Source: Roseococcus thiosulfatophilus
Lineage (GTDB): Bacteria; Pseudomonadota; Alphaproteobacteria; Acetobacterales; Acetobacteraceae
Direction: 5' to 3'
Length of the DNA stretch: 64,000 bases
NCBI RefSeq assembly: GCF_017311575.1
Contig: NZ_JAFFQY010000061.1
Location: 156,577-220,576 of the forward strand
The notes under the pieces are model-generated. The model worked only from the letters and a program-made list of their open reading frames with translations. It was not told where the DNA came from and searched no databases. Shown here in pieces: positions 26,692 through 37,150 of the stretch. Within the stretch, counting starts at the first letter, position 1, and the number at the start of each line of letters is the position of its first letter. Made by a program: the position numbers and the translations under genes.

Positions 26692-28509
26692 ATGCAAGAC
26701 CGCCCATTTCCGCTGCGCGCCCCCCTCGATGCCTCCGCGGGGGAAGCCGCCCTCCCCGCCTGGGATCTGTCGGACCTCTACAAGGGGGAAGACGACCCCG
26801 CGCTGGAAGCGGACCTCTCCCGGGCCGAGGCCGAGGCCGGCGCCTTCCAGGACCGTTTCGCCACGAAGCTGGGCGGGCTCTCCGGCGACGGCCTGGCCCA
26901 GGCCATCGCGGAATATGAGCGGATCGAGGAAATCCTGGGCCGGGTGATGAGCTTCGCCCAGCTGGTCTTCTCGGGCGACGCGCAGAACGCCGCCAATGGC
27001 CGCTTCTACCAGACCATGCAGGAGCGGGTGACGACCATCTCCTCCTACCTGGTCTTCTTCACGCTGGAGCTGAACCGGCTGGAGGAATCCGCGCTGGAAG
27101 ACAGGCTGCGCGAAAGCGCCGCCCTGTCGCGCTTCCGCCCCTGGCTGCGCGACCTGCGCGTCTGGCTGCCGCACCAGCTGCCCGACGAGATGGAGAAGCT
27201 GCTGCACGAGAAGGAGGTGACGGGCCGCGCCGCCTGGAACCGCCTCTTCGACGAGACCATGGCCAACATGACGGTCACCGTCTCGGGCGAGGAACTCTCC
27301 GTCTCCGCCGCGCTGAACAAGCTGTCCGACACCGATCGCGCGGTGCGCGAGGCCGCGGCCCAGGGCGTGTCGGAGGCCTTCCAGTCCCGCATCCGCCTCT
27401 TCTCGCTCATCACCAACACGCTGGTGAAGGACAAGGAGGTGATGGACCGCTGGCGCAAGCACCCGCGCCCCGGCTCCTCCCGCAACCGCGCCAACATGGT
27501 CGAGGACGAGGTGGTGGATGCCCTCGTCACCGCCGTGCGCGGCGCCTATCCGCGCCTGTCGCACCGCTACTACGCCATGAAGGCGAAGTGGCTGGGCCTG
27601 GACAAGCTGCAGCATTGGGACCGCAACGCGCCCATCCCGCGCGACACCGACGCGACCATCCCCTGGCCCGAGGCCGTCTCCCGCGTGCGCGCGGCCTATG
27701 GCGCCTTCTCGCCGGAGCTGGAGCGGGTCGCCGCGCCCTTCTTCGACAAGCCCTGGATTGACGCGGCCCTCCGCCCCGGCAAGGCGGGCGGCGCCTTCGC
27801 GCACCCCACCGTGCCATCGGCCCACCCCTATCTGCTGCTGAACTACCACGGCAAGGCGCGCGACGTGATGACGCTGGCCCATGAGCTCGGCCATGGCGTG
27901 CACCAGCGACTCGCGGCCGAACAGGGCTATCTGATGAGCGGCACGCCGCTGACCCTGGCCGAGACCGCGTCGGTCTTCGGCGAGATGCTGACCTTCCGCG
28001 CCATGCTCGACGCCGAGACGGACCCCGCGAAGCGCCGCCTGCTGCTGATCGGCAAGGTGGAGGACATGCTGAACACGGTGGTCCGCCAGATCGCCTTCTA
28101 CCGCTTCGAGACCCTGCTGCACGACGAGCGCCGCAAGGGCGAAGTCAGCGCCGAACGCATCGGCGAGATCTGGATGAAGGTGCAGACCGAAAGCCTCGGC
28201 CCCGCCTTCGACTTCACGCCGGATTACGCCGTCTACTGGGCCTATGTGCCCCACTTCGTGCACAGCCCCTTCTACGTCTACGCCTATGCCTTCGGAGATT
28301 GCCTGGTGAACGCGCTCTACGGCGTGTTCCGCGACGGCACGGTGCCGGATTTCGAGGCCAAGTATCTCGACATGCTCCGCGCCGGCGGCACGCTGCGGCA
28401 CAAGGAATTGCTGGCGCCCTTCGGCCTCGACGCCTCGCGGCCGGAATTCTGGAACAAGGGGCTCGACGTCATCGCGGGCTTCATCGATGAGCTGGAACGC
28501 ACCCCATGA
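26692..28509 (+). CDS. M3-family oligoendopeptidase F
   Basis: A zinc metallopeptidase of about 605 residues that degrades oligopeptides in the cytoplasm. The N-terminal PepF_N region starts LPAWDLSDLYKGEDDP. The catalytic HExxH motif is in TLAHELGHGVHQRLAAEQG, with the distal Glu in TLAETASVFGEM, and the YVPHFVHSPFYVYAYAFG block near the end is typical. The start is ambiguous: the ATG at 26692 has GAGAGGA immediately upstream but with too short a spacing, and another ATG in frame at 26683 adds three residues. Its stop overlaps the ABC1 kinase start by 4 nt. Confidence 0.93.
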   Translation: MQDRPFPLRAPLDASAGEAALPAWDLSDLYKGEDDPALEADLSRAEAEAGAFQDRFATKLGGLSGDGLAQAIAEYERIEEILGRVMSFAQLVFSGDAQNAANGRFYQTMQERVTTISSYLVFFTLELNRLEESALEDRLRESAALSRFRPWLRDLRVWLPHQLPDEMEKLLHEKEVTGRAAWNRLFDETMANMTVTVSGEELSVSAALNKLSDTDRAVREAAAQGVSEAFQSRIRLFSLITNTLVKDKEVMDRWRKHPRPGSSRNRANMVEDEVVDALVTAVRGAYPRLSHRYYAMKAKWLGLDKLQHWDRNAPIPRDTDATIPWPEAVSRVRAAYGAFSPELERVAAPFFDKPWIDAALRPGKAGGAFAHPTVPSAHPYLLLNYHGKARDVMTLAHELGHGVHQRLAAEQGYLMSGTPLTLAETASVFGEMLTFRAMLDAETDPAKRRLLLIGKVEDMLNTVVRQIAFYRFETLLHDERRKGEVSAERIGEIWMKVQTESLGPAFDFTPDYAVYWAYVPHFVHSPFYVYAYAFGDCLVNALYGVFRDGTVPDFEAKYLDMLRAGGTLRHKELLAPFGLDASRPEFWNKGLDVIAGFIDELERTP

Positions 28510-29891
28510 GCGAGGAGCGCCGCGAAAGCAGCCTTTTCGGCGAGGTGCGGCGGATGGTCCGCACCTCCGGCGCCGTCACCGGCATCGCGGCCCGCGTGGC
28601 GGGCGAGCGCTATCTCGGCATCAAGACCAACAAGGACAGCCATGCCGAGGACCTCAAGGCCATCCTGGGCGGGCTGAAGGGCCCCATGATGAAGGTGGCG
28701 CAGTTCCTCGCCACCATCCCCGACGCGCTGCCCGAGGAATACGCGCGCGAATTGGCCACGCTGCAATCCAACGCGCCGCCCATGGGCTGGGCCTTCGTGA
28801 AGCGCCGCATGGGCACGGAACTCGGCCCCGACTGGCAGAAGCATTTTTCCGAGTTTGGACAGGAGGCCGCCGCCGCGGCCAGCCTCGGCCAGGTTCACCG
28901 CGCCACCTTGAAGGACGGCACGCGCGTCGCCTGCAAGCTGCAATACCCGGACATGCCGAGCGTGGTGGAAGCGGACCTGCGCCAGCTCAAGCTCGGCATG
29001 CAGCTCTATCGCCGCATGGACAGCGCCCTGGACAACGAGGACGCCTACGCGGAAATCGCCGACCGGCTGCGCGAGGAGCTGGACTACACGCGCGAGGCCT
29101 CGCACCAGCGCCTCTACGACCTCATCCTCGCCGATGAGCCGGCCGTCCAGGTGCCGACGCCCATAGACCACCTGACCACCCGCCGCCTGCTGACCATGAC
29201 CTGGCTGGAGGGCGGTTCCATCCTGAAGCGCCTGGACGAGGACCCGCCGCTGGAGGAGCGCAACGACTACGCGCGCGCCCTCTTCGCCGCCTGGTACAAG
29301 CCCGTCTACCGCTATGGCGTCATCCATGGCGACCCGCACCTGGGCAACTACCAGATCCGCCGGCCCACCGATGGCGCGCCGGGCGGGCTCTCCCTGCTGG
29401 ATTTCGGCGTGGTGCGGATCTTCCCGCCGCATTTCATCACCGGCGTCATCACCCTCTACGAGGCGGTGCGCGACGGCGATGACGACAAGGCCCACCATGC
29501 CTTCGAGGTCTGGGGTTTCCGCAACCTCTCGCGCGAGACCATGCTGGTGCTGAAGAAGTGGGCGGATTTCCTCTACGAGCCGCTGCTGGAGGACCGTGTG
29601 CGCCTCATCCAGCAATCCTCCGACCCTACCCATGGACGCAAGGTGGCGGAGGAGGTGCATCGCGGCCTCAAATCCACGGGCGGCGTGCGAATCCCGCGCG
29701 AATTCCCGCTGATGGACCGCGCGGCGATCGGCCTCGGCAGCGTGTTCTTCCGCCTGAAGGCGGAGCTGAACTGGCACCGCATGTTCCACGAGCTGATCGA
29801 GGACTACAACGAGGCCGCCCTCGCCCAGCGCCAGGCCGAGGCTCTGGCCCAGGCGCGCGTGCCCGGGCCTGTCACCGCGCCGGTGAAGTAG
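28506..29891 (+). CDS. ABC1/AarF/UbiB-family atypical protein kinase-like protein
   Basis: A 461-residue protein of the ABC1 kinase-like family, members of which support ubiquinone synthesis or lipid homeostasis. The N-terminal signature reads KGPMMKVAQFLATIPD, where the usual KxGQ is KVAQ. The Ala-rich loop AAAAASLGQVHRATLKDG replaces the canonical P-loop as expected. The VACKLQYP lysine, the EELDYTREA segment, the catalytic loop VIHGDPHLGNYQI and the metal-binding LLDFGVVRIF are all present. It is coupled to the upstream peptidase by an ATGA overlap; no ubiquinone genes are adjacent, so a role in quinone synthesis is only possible. Confidence 0.9.
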   Translation: MSEERRESSLFGEVRRMVRTSGAVTGIAARVAGERYLGIKTNKDSHAEDLKAILGGLKGPMMKVAQFLATIPDALPEEYARELATLQSNAPPMGWAFVKRRMGTELGPDWQKHFSEFGQEAAAAASLGQVHRATLKDGTRVACKLQYPDMPSVVEADLRQLKLGMQLYRRMDSALDNEDAYAEIADRLREELDYTREASHQRLYDLILADEPAVQVPTPIDHLTTRRLLTMTWLEGGSILKRLDEDPPLEERNDYARALFAAWYKPVYRYGVIHGDPHLGNYQIRRPTDGAPGGLSLLDFGVVRIFPPHFITGVITLYEAVRDGDDDKAHHAFEVWGFRNLSRETMLVLKKWADFLYEPLLEDRVRLIQQSSDPTHGRKVAEEVHRGLKSTGGVRIPREFPLMDRAAIGLGSVFFRLKAELNWHRMFHELIEDYNEAALAQRQAEALAQARVPGPVTAPVK

Positions 29892-30251
29892 TCAGCGGCG
29901 CGGCTGGACCTCCTCGATCCGGCCGCCGCAGCCGCGGAAGCAGCGGTCGAAGTCGCCGCTGCACCGCCAGGACTGGTTGAGGCAGGCGGGGGGCTGCACG
30001 CAGCCCATGCCGCGCGACTGCACGCAGCGGTTATAGGCCGCCATGGCGAAGTTCCGGCTGGCATTGCAATGCTGGTAGTCGCGATCGGCGAAGGCGCGGC
30101 ATTGCTGCTGCTCGAAGCGGCATTGCGAGACGCAGGCCTGCCCCTCGGGCCCCGGCGGCGGGATATAGGCGTATTCCGTGCAGGCCCCCAACGCGAAGAG
30201 CGCCAGCAGCAACACCCAGCTTCTCAACCTCGTGAACATTCGGCCCGCCAT
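29892..30251 (-). CDS. Cys-rich small lipoprotein, function unknown
   Basis: A 119-residue protein with a lipoprotein signal: MAGRMFTRLRSW, a hydrophobic core, and the lipobox ALGAC, so the mature form should be lipid-anchored at Cys24. The mature part has ten further cysteines in a spaced pattern (ACVSQCRFEQQQCRAF, then HCNAS, RCVQSRGMGCVQPPAC, RCSGDFDRCFRGC), suggesting disulfides in the periplasm. I do not recognise the family. An alternative start at MFTRLRS (30239) gives the same mature protein. It is convergent with the ABC1 kinase and lies 40 bp downstream of hslU on the same strand. Confidence 0.75.
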   Translation of the reverse strand: MAGRMFTRLRSWVLLLALFALGACTEYAYIPPPGPEGQACVSQCRFEQQQCRAFADRDYQHCNASRNFAMAAYNRCVQSRGMGCVQPPACLNQSWRCSGDFDRCFRGCGGRIEEVQPRR

Positions 30252-30291
30252 GATCTGCACCGCAGATGATGGCGGGCCGCGTCCGGCTTGG

Positions 30292-31629
30292 CTACAGGAT
30301 GTAGCGCGACAGATCCGCACTGGCGGCCAGCGGTGCCACGCGGTCGCGCACCATGGCGGCATCCACCGTCACGGTCTCGCCGCGGCGGTCGCTGGCGTGG
30401 AAGCTGACATCCTCCAGCAGGCGTTCCAGCACGGTGGCGAGCCGCCGCGCGCCGATGTTCTCGACGCTGGCGTTGATCTCGGCCGCGAGGTCCGCCAGCG
30501 CGTCCACCGCCTCGTCCAGGAAGACCAGTTCCACGCCCTCGGTCGCCATCAGCGCGCTCGCCTGCTTGAGCAGGGAATGCTCCGGCTCGGTCAGGATGCG
30601 GCGGAAATCATCGCGGGTCAGCGCCTTGAGTTCCACGCGGATGGGCAGGCGGCCCTGCAATTCCGGCAGCAGGTCCGACGGCTTGGACAGATGGAAGGCG
30701 CCCGAGGCCACGAAGAGGATGAAGTCCGTCCGCACCGGGCCATGGCGCGTGTTGACGGTGGTGCCCTCGATCAGCGGCAGCAGGTCGCGCTGCACGCCCT
30801 CGCGGCTGACATCGCCGCCGCGGAAGCCGCCCTCACCGGTGCGGGCGCAGATCTTGTCGATCTCGTCCAGGAAGACGATGCCGTTGTTCTCGGCGTTCTG
30901 CACGGCGGCGCGGGTCAGCGCCTCGCTGTCCAGCAGCTTGTCGGCCTCGTCGCGGATCAGCGCGTCGCGCGCGGCGGCCACCGTCATGCGGCGGGGCTTG
31001 GCGCGGCCGCCGAACATCTTGCCCAGCATGTCCTGCATGTTCTGCATCTGGCCGGGCGGCATGCCGGGCATGTCCATCATGCCGATGGGCGTGCCCTGCG
31101 GTTCGTTCACCTGGACCTCGACCTCGCGGCCCTCCAGCGTGCCCTCGCGCAGCATGCGGCGGAACTTCAGGCGCGTCTCGCCCGAGGCGCCCTCGCCCAC
31201 CAGCGCGGAAACGATGCGTTCCTCGGCCTGCAATTCGGCCTTGGCCTGCACGCCGCGCCGCGCCTGCTCGCGCGCCTGGAGGATGGCGGCCTCGACCAGG
31301 TCGCGGACGATGCTCTCCACGTCGCGGCCGACATAGCCGACCTCGGTGAACTTCGTGGCCTCGACCTTGAGGAAGGGCGCATTGGCCAGGCGCGCGAGGC
31401 GCCGCGCGATCTCGGTCTTGCCGCAGCCCGTGGGGCCGATCATCAGGATGTTCTTCGGCACCACCTCCTCCTGGAGGCTTTCCGGCAGCTGCTGCCGGCG
31501 CCAGCGGTTCCTGAGCGCGATGGCCACCGCGCGCTTCGCGTCGTTCTGGCCGATGATGAAGCGGTCCAGCTCGCTCACGATCTCGCGCGGGGAGAGGTTG
31601 ACCGTCTCGATGGGGGTGATCTCGTTCAT
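30292..31629 (-). CDS. hslU: ATP-dependent protease ATPase subunit HslU
   Basis: A 445-residue AAA+ unfoldase of the HslUV (ClpYQ) protease. It begins [20 protein letters not shown], with Walker [12 protein letters not shown] at 65-75, the pore motif [14 protein letters not shown], an inserted I-domain, Walker [13 protein letters not shown] at roughly residue 255, and the sensor II region [20 protein letters not shown] near the C-terminus. It ends DLSRYIL, the usual HslV-docking tail. The ATG overlaps the hslV stop (ATGA), so the pair is coupled. The longer frame upstream belongs to hslV. Confidence 0.97.
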   Translation of the reverse strand: MNEITPIETVNLSPREIVSELDRFIIGQNDAKRAVAIALRNRWRRQQLPESLQEEVVPKNILMIGPTGCGKTEIARRLARLANAPFLKVEATKFTEVGYVGRDVESIVRDLVEAAILQAREQARRGVQAKAELQAEERIVSALVGEGASGETRLKFRRMLREGTLEGREVEVQVNEPQGTPIGMMDMPGMPPGQMQNMQDMLGKMFGGRAKPRRMTVAAARDALIRDEADKLLDSEALTRAAVQNAENNGIVFLDEIDKICARTGEGGFRGGDVSREGVQRDLLPLIEGTTVNTRHGPVRTDFILFVASGAFHLSKPSDLLPELQGRLPIRVELKALTRDDFRRILTEPEHSLLKQASALMATEGVELVFLDEAVDALADLAAEINASVENIGARRLATVLERLLEDVSFHASDRRGETVTVDAAMVRDRVAPLAASADLSRYIL

Positions 31630-32186
31630 GCAGGCAACGTCTCCAGGATGAAGTTGCCATTGGTGTAGACGCAGATATCGGCGGCGATCTTCATGGAGCG
31701 ACGGGCGATCTCCTCGGCGGAAAGCCCCTCCACCGTCATCAGGCCCCGCGCGGCGGCCAGCGCGTAGTTGCCGCCGGAGCCGATGCCGATGATGGCATCC
31801 TCCGGCTCCAGCACGTCGCCATTGCCGGTCAGGAGCAAAGAGCGGTCCTTGTCGGCCACCGCCAGCAGCGCCTCCAGGCGCCGCAGGTAGCGGTCGGTGC
31901 GCCAATCCTTCGCCAGTTCGACGCAGGCGCGTTCGAGCTGGTCGGGGAAGCGTTCGAGCTTGGCCTCCAGCCGCTCCAGCAGCGTGAAGGCATCGGCGGT
32001 GGCGCCGGCGAAGCCCGTCAGCACCCGCCCCTGGGCGATGCGCCGCACCTTGCGCGCATTGCCCTTCACGACGGTCTGGCCGAGCGAGACCTGGCCATCG
32101 CCCGCCATCGCGACCTTTCCGTCACGGCGCACGCAGAGGATGGTGGTGCCGTGCCAGCCGATCGGATCATGTGTTGTGTTCGACAT
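31626..32186 (-). CDS. hslV: ATP-dependent protease proteolytic subunit HslV
   Basis: A 186-residue N-terminal nucleophile peptidase that forms the HslUV core. Processing after Gly13 would expose the catalytic Thr14 in [21 protein letters not shown]. The [19 protein letters not shown] and [17 protein letters not shown] blocks are family signatures. I placed the start at [11 protein letters not shown], directly before the propeptide, because the longer frame is low-complexity. It is divergent from the M17 aminopeptidase gene. Confidence 0.97.
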   Translation of the reverse strand: MSNTTHDPIGWHGTTILCVRRDGKVAMAGDGQVSLGQTVVKGNARKVRRIAQGRVLTGFAGATADAFTLLERLEAKLERFPDQLERACVELAKDWRTDRYLRRLEALLAVADKDRSLLLTGNGDVLEPEDAIIGIGSGGNYALAAARGLMTVEGLSAEEIARRSMKIAADICVYTNGNFILETLPA

Positions 32187-32265
32187 GGTGCCGATGTGGC
32201 GCGTCGGCCCCGCTTCGGCAATGCGGCTTGCCCGATCGCATGACGGACCCGAACATCGCGCATCT

Positions 32266-33612
32266 ATGGAGACCGACCCGATGCTGCCCTGCCTCGCCCC
32301 GGCCGATTCGCCCGCCCTGCCCCTGCATGTGGTGACGCAAGGCGGCTGGGAGGCCCTGCCCGGCGCCGATTTCGCCCGCGCGAGTGGCTTCCGCGCCAAG
32401 CCGGGGGAACTCGTCCTGCTGCCTGGCGGGGATGGGCTGGCCGGCGCGCTGCTGGGTGCGCCCGAGACGTCGCACGGCTTCGGCGCCCTGCCCTTCACCC
32501 TGCCCGAGGACACCACCTGGCGCGCGGAAGGCGCGGATGCGGCCGAGGTGACCCTGGGCTGGTGCCTCGGCGCCTACCGCTTCACCCGCTTCAAGCCCGG
32601 CAAGCGCACCCCCGCCCGGCTGGTCGCCGCACCCGGCCATGAGGATGCCGCCATCGAGGCCGCCGCCATCTGGCGCGCGCGCGACCTGATCAACACCCCC
32701 GCCAACCACCTGGGCCCCGCCGAACTGGCCGCCGCCGTGGCGGAGATCGGCGCCGCCCATGGGGCACGCGTCGAGATCATCGAGGGTTCGGCGCTGGAAC
32801 AGGGCTTCCCGGCCGTGGCCGCGGTCGGCCAGGGCAGCCCCCGCGCGCCGCGCGTGGCCGTTCTGGAATGGGGCGAGGCCGATGCGCCGCTGGTGGCGCT
32901 CTGCGGCAAGGGGGTGTGCTTCGACACGGGCGGGCTGGACCTCAAGCCCTCCTCCGCCATGCTGCGCATGAAGAAGGACATGGGCGGCGCCGCGGTGATG
33001 ATCGGGCTGGCGGAGGCGCTGATGGACTCCCGCGCGCCCATCCGCCTGCTGCTTCTGGTGGGCGCGGTGGAGAACAGCGTCTCCGGCACCGCCTTCCGCC
33101 CCCTGGACGTGATCCGCACCCGCAAGGGGCTGACGGTCGAGATCGGCAACACCGACGCCGAGGGAAGGCTGGTCCTGGCCGACCTGCTGGCCTTCGCCGC
33201 CGAACGCCGCCCCCGCCTGATCCTGGACGGCGCGACCCTCACGGGCGCCGCGCGCGTGGCCCTGGGCCCGGACCTGCCCGCTTTGTTCAGCAACGATGAA
33301 AGCCTTGCCGCCGCGCTGCTGGCGGGCGGCGAGGCCGCCGGCGAACCCCTTTGGCGTCTGCCCCTGCACCAGGGCTATGCGGGCTGGTTGGAGAGCCCGG
33401 TGGCCGACCTCAACAACGTGTCCGCCAAGCCCATGGCCGGCGCCATCGTGGCCGGCCTTTTTCTTCAGCGATTTGCGCCAAGTGACATTCCGTGGGGACA
33501 CCTGGACCTGTATGCTTGGAATGACAGTTCCCGCCATGGCCGCCCCGAAGGAGGCGAGGCAACCGGGCTGCGCGCCCTGCGCCGAGGGTTGCAACACTTC
33601 CTGGGTGGTTGA
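32266..33612 (+). CDS. M17 leucyl aminopeptidase-family protein
   Basis: A 448-residue di-zinc aminopeptidase. The catalytic domain is intact: [18 protein letters not shown], then [18 protein letters not shown] and the PROSITE-type signature [14 protein letters not shown], with [14 protein letters not shown] after it. The N-terminal domain is shorter and more divergent than in PepA, matching the alphaproteobacterial leucyl aminopeptidase family rather than classical PepA. It begins [16 protein letters not shown], 79 bp from the divergent hslV. It probably trims peptides released by proteases such as HslUV; that link is inference. Confidence 0.92.
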   Translation: METDPMLPCLAPADSPALPLHVVTQGGWEALPGADFARASGFRAKPGELVLLPGGDGLAGALLGAPETSHGFGALPFTLPEDTTWRAEGADAAEVTLGWCLGAYRFTRFKPGKRTPARLVAAPGHEDAAIEAAAIWRARDLINTPANHLGPAELAAAVAEIGAAHGARVEIIEGSALEQGFPAVAAVGQGSPRAPRVAVLEWGEADAPLVALCGKGVCFDTGGLDLKPSSAMLRMKKDMGGAAVMIGLAEALMDSRAPIRLLLLVGAVENSVSGTAFRPLDVIRTRKGLTVEIGNTDAEGRLVLADLLAFAAERRPRLILDGATLTGAARVALGPDLPALFSNDESLAAALLAGGEAAGEPLWRLPLHQGYAGWLESPVADLNNVSAKPMAGAIVAGLFLQRFAPSDIPWGHLDLYAWNDSSRHGRPEGGEATGLRALRRGLQHFLGG

Positions 33613-33694
33613 ACCAGCATCCGCTCAACCCGCAATCATTTTAACGAGCGGTTGATGAATTCCTTGCAATTTTCTCGGCGCTGATCCCTACTGT

Positions 33695-33718
33695 TCACAT
33701 GGCGGCAACCCCATGTGA
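33695..33718. promoter_or_regulatory. Inverted repeat upstream of the MarR-family gene
   Basis: Perfect 8-bp arms TCACATGG and CCATGTGA are separated by 8 bp. The repeat lies 89 bp before the MarR start codon in an unusually AT-rich spacer (33613-33806). It overlaps the CRP-type site at 33714-33729. It could be an operator for the MarR protein itself. Confidence 0.5.
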
Positions 33719-33729
33719 CCGCCATCACA
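33714..33729. promoter_or_regulatory. CRP/FNR-type consensus site TGTGA-N6-TCACA
   Basis: The 16 bases match the CRP consensus half-sites exactly, with the canonical 6-bp spacer CCGCCA. A third TCACA half-site follows at 33731-33735. A possible -35 TTGCAA is at 33664 with a weak -10 17 bp later, which would place this site downstream of the promoter, a repressing position. Confidence 0.55.
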
Positions 33730-33806
33730 GTCACATTCCGCGAGCCAGAGGGGCATCCCACTACATCCGAACCCCTCCAAGGCCCTGCCGGGAAAGGAAG
33801 GATGCC

Positions 33807-34211
33807 ATGTCTGTCCACTCCAACCCCGACCAGCTGGTGGGCGTCCTTCGGGACACCATCGTGGCGCTGGTCCGCCGGGATGGGCCGGACCTGTCGGCCC
33901 GCCAGCTTGGTGTGTTCCTCACCGTGTATCTCAGCCCGGGGCCACATACGGTCCGCGGCTTGGCGCATGAGCTGAACGTCTCCAAGCCCGCCATCACCCG
34001 CGCCCTCGACCGCCTGGGCGAGCTGGACCTGGCCCGCCGCAAGGTGGACCCCATGGACCGCCGCAGCGTGCTGGTGCAGCGCACCCTCAAGGGCTCGGTC
34101 TTCCTGCGCGACCTGCGCCAGACCATGGCCGAGGCCGAGGGCATCATCACCGAGATGCCCCTGCCCGATTCGGCCATCGCGGCCGAGCTGGAAGGCGCGG
34201 GCTACCGCTGA
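33807..34211 (+). CDS. MarR-family transcriptional regulator
   Basis: A 134-residue winged-helix regulator. The HTH core is LSARQLGVFLTVYLSPGPHT, then VRGLAHELNVSKPAITRALD, and the wing is DLARRKVDPMDRRSVLVQ. The family binds palindromic operators as a dimer and usually responds to small phenolic or oxidant ligands; the ligand here is unknown. A strong ribosome-binding site (AAGGAAGG) precedes the ATG. The upstream spacer holds an inverted repeat and a CRP-type site, so autoregulation with global control is plausible. The next gene, ugpC, is convergent. Confidence 0.92.
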   Translation: MSVHSNPDQLVGVLRDTIVALVRRDGPDLSARQLGVFLTVYLSPGPHTVRGLAHELNVSKPAITRALDRLGELDLARRKVDPMDRRSVLVQRTLKGSVFLRDLRQTMAEAEGIITEMPLPDSAIAAELEGAGYR

Positions 34212-34236
34212 GCCCGCGCGCGGGGCGCGGCGGCCC

Positions 34237-35309
<1,073 letters not shown>

Positions 35310-35310
<1 letters not shown>

Positions 35311-36212
35311 TACTTCTCGGTCTCCGTCAGGCCCTTCACGAACCAGCGCTGCATGAGGATGACAACGGCGACCGGCGGCAGCAGGGCCAGCACGGTGGTC
35401 GCCATGACGATGTTCCATTCGGTGTCGGCTTCCGCCCCCAGCATCTTCACGATGCCGATGACGATCGTCTCCACATCCGTGCTGGTCGTGACCAGCAGGG
35501 GCCAGAGATACTGGTTCCAGCCATAGACGAAGAGGATGACGAAGAGCGCCGCGATGTTGGTGGCCGAGAGCGGCAGAACGATGTCCTTGAAGAAGCGCAT
35601 CGGCCCCGCGCCGTCCATCTTCGCGGCCTCCACCAGCTCATCCGGGATGGTCAGGAAGAACTGGCGGAACAGCAGCGTGGCCGTCGCGGACGCGATCAGC
35701 GGGATGATCAGCCCCTGATAGGTGTTCACCATGCCGAGGTCGCTCACCACCTGGAAGGTGGGGAAGATGCGCACCTCCACGGGCAGCATCAGCGTGATGA
35801 AGATGGCCCAGAAGCAGAGCATCCGCCCGGGGAAGGAGAAGAACGCCACCGCATAGGCCGAGGTGATCGAGATGGCGAGCTTGCCCACCGTGATCAGCAG
35901 CGCCATCACCGCGCTGTTGAACATCATGGTCGAGACGGGCACGGAGGCGCGGCGGGTGTTCCCCTCGCTCCAGGCCGTCGCGTAGTTGTTCCACCCCTCG
36001 GAGCCCGGCAGCAGGGGCACCTCGCCCCGGCCGATGGTGGCCGCGTCATGGGTGGAGCCCATCAGCACGATCCAGATGGGCAGGGCGAAGAGCACCACGC
36101 CCAGCAGCAGGATCACATGGGTGGTGAGGTCGGCGCCGAGGAAGCGGCGGCGGCGCGGCGCCTCCGCGGCCAGCGGCACGGGCGCCGCGATGGCGGGTTG
36201 GGCCTGGGACAT
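35310..36212 (-). CDS. ugpE: Glycerol-3-phosphate-type ABC transporter permease UgpE
   Basis: A 300-residue inner-membrane permease with about six hydrophobic helices. The cytoplasmic EAA loop that contacts the ATPase reads [20 protein letters not shown], followed by [14 protein letters not shown]. The family motif [15 protein letters not shown] is in the middle. It starts one base before the end of ugpA and overlaps ugpC by one base, so the cluster is translated as one operon. It forms the translocation pore with UgpA. Confidence 0.93.
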
Positions 36213-37093
36213 CAGTAATGCACCCTGCGTTCGATGAAGCGGAACTGCACCAGCGTCAGCGCCATGACCGCGATCATCAGCACCACCGATTGCGCGGCCG
36301 AGGAGCCGAGGTCGAGGTTTACCCGCCCGTCCACATAGGCGCGGTAGATCATGGTCTGGGTGGCGTTGCCGGGCCCGCCGCCGGTCAGCGCGTCAATGAT
36401 CCCGAAGGTGTCGAACACGGCCGAGGTGATGTTGATCACCAGCAGGAAGAAGGTGGTGGGCGACAGCAGCGGGAAGATGACGGTCCAGAAGCGGCGCGAG
36501 GGGCTGGCGCCATCAATGGCCGCCGCCTCCAGCACGGATTTCGGGATGGATTGCAGCCCCGCCAGGAAGAAGAGGAAGTTGTAGGAGACCTGCTTCCACG
36601 CCGCGGCCAGGATGACGACGAGCATCGCCTGGTCTCCGTTCAGCCGGTAGTCCCAGGGCACGCCGAAGCCGTTCAGCGCCCGGCCGAGCAGACCGAGGCT
36701 CGGGTGGAACAGGAAGATGTAGAGCACCGCCGCGATGGCGGGCGCGATGGCATAGGGCCAGATCAACAGGGTGCGGTAGGTGTCGCGCCCGCGGATGTGC
36801 CGGTCCGCCAGCACGGCCAGCAGCAGCGCCACGCCCATGGAGAGCACGGTCACCCAGAAGCTGAACCAGATCGTGTTCCAGACCACCTGCAGGTAGCGTT
36901 CATCGGCGAAGAGGTCCTGGAAGTTCTCCAGCCCCACGAACATGACCGAGATGCCGAAGGCGTCCTGGCGCAGGAAGGAATACCGGATGGCCTCCGCCGC
37001 GGGCCAGAAGAAGAAGATGGCGGTGACGATGAGCTGTGGCGCAAGCAGCAGATAGGGAAGCAGCTTGTTGCCGAAGATGACCTTGCGCCGCAT
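36212..37093 (-). CDS. ugpA: Glycerol-3-phosphate-type ABC transporter permease UgpA
   Basis: A 293-residue permease with six hydrophobic helices, paired with UgpE. The N-terminus [20 protein letters not shown] is the family pattern, the EAA loop is [20 protein letters not shown], and the conserved [20 protein letters not shown] lies near the C-terminus. It lies 57 bp downstream of ugpB and overlaps ugpE by one base. Confidence 0.94.
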   Translation of the reverse strand: MRRKVIFGNKLLPYLLLAPQLIVTAIFFFWPAAEAIRYSFLRQDAFGISVMFVGLENFQDLFADERYLQVVWNTIWFSFWVTVLSMGVALLLAVLADRHIRGRDTYRTLLIWPYAIAPAIAAVLYIFLFHPSLGLLGRALNGFGVPWDYRLNGDQAMLVVILAAAWKQVSYNFLFFLAGLQSIPKSVLEAAAIDGASPSRRFWTVIFPLLSPTTFFLLVINITSAVFDTFGIIDALTGGGPGNATQTMIYRAYVDGRVNLDLGSSAAQSVVLMIAVMALTLVQFRFIERRVHY

Positions 37094-37150
37094 TGGGCCT
37101 CTCTCGGGATGGTGGGGGGCGGAACAGCCGCCCCCCGGTAAGGTTCAGTC

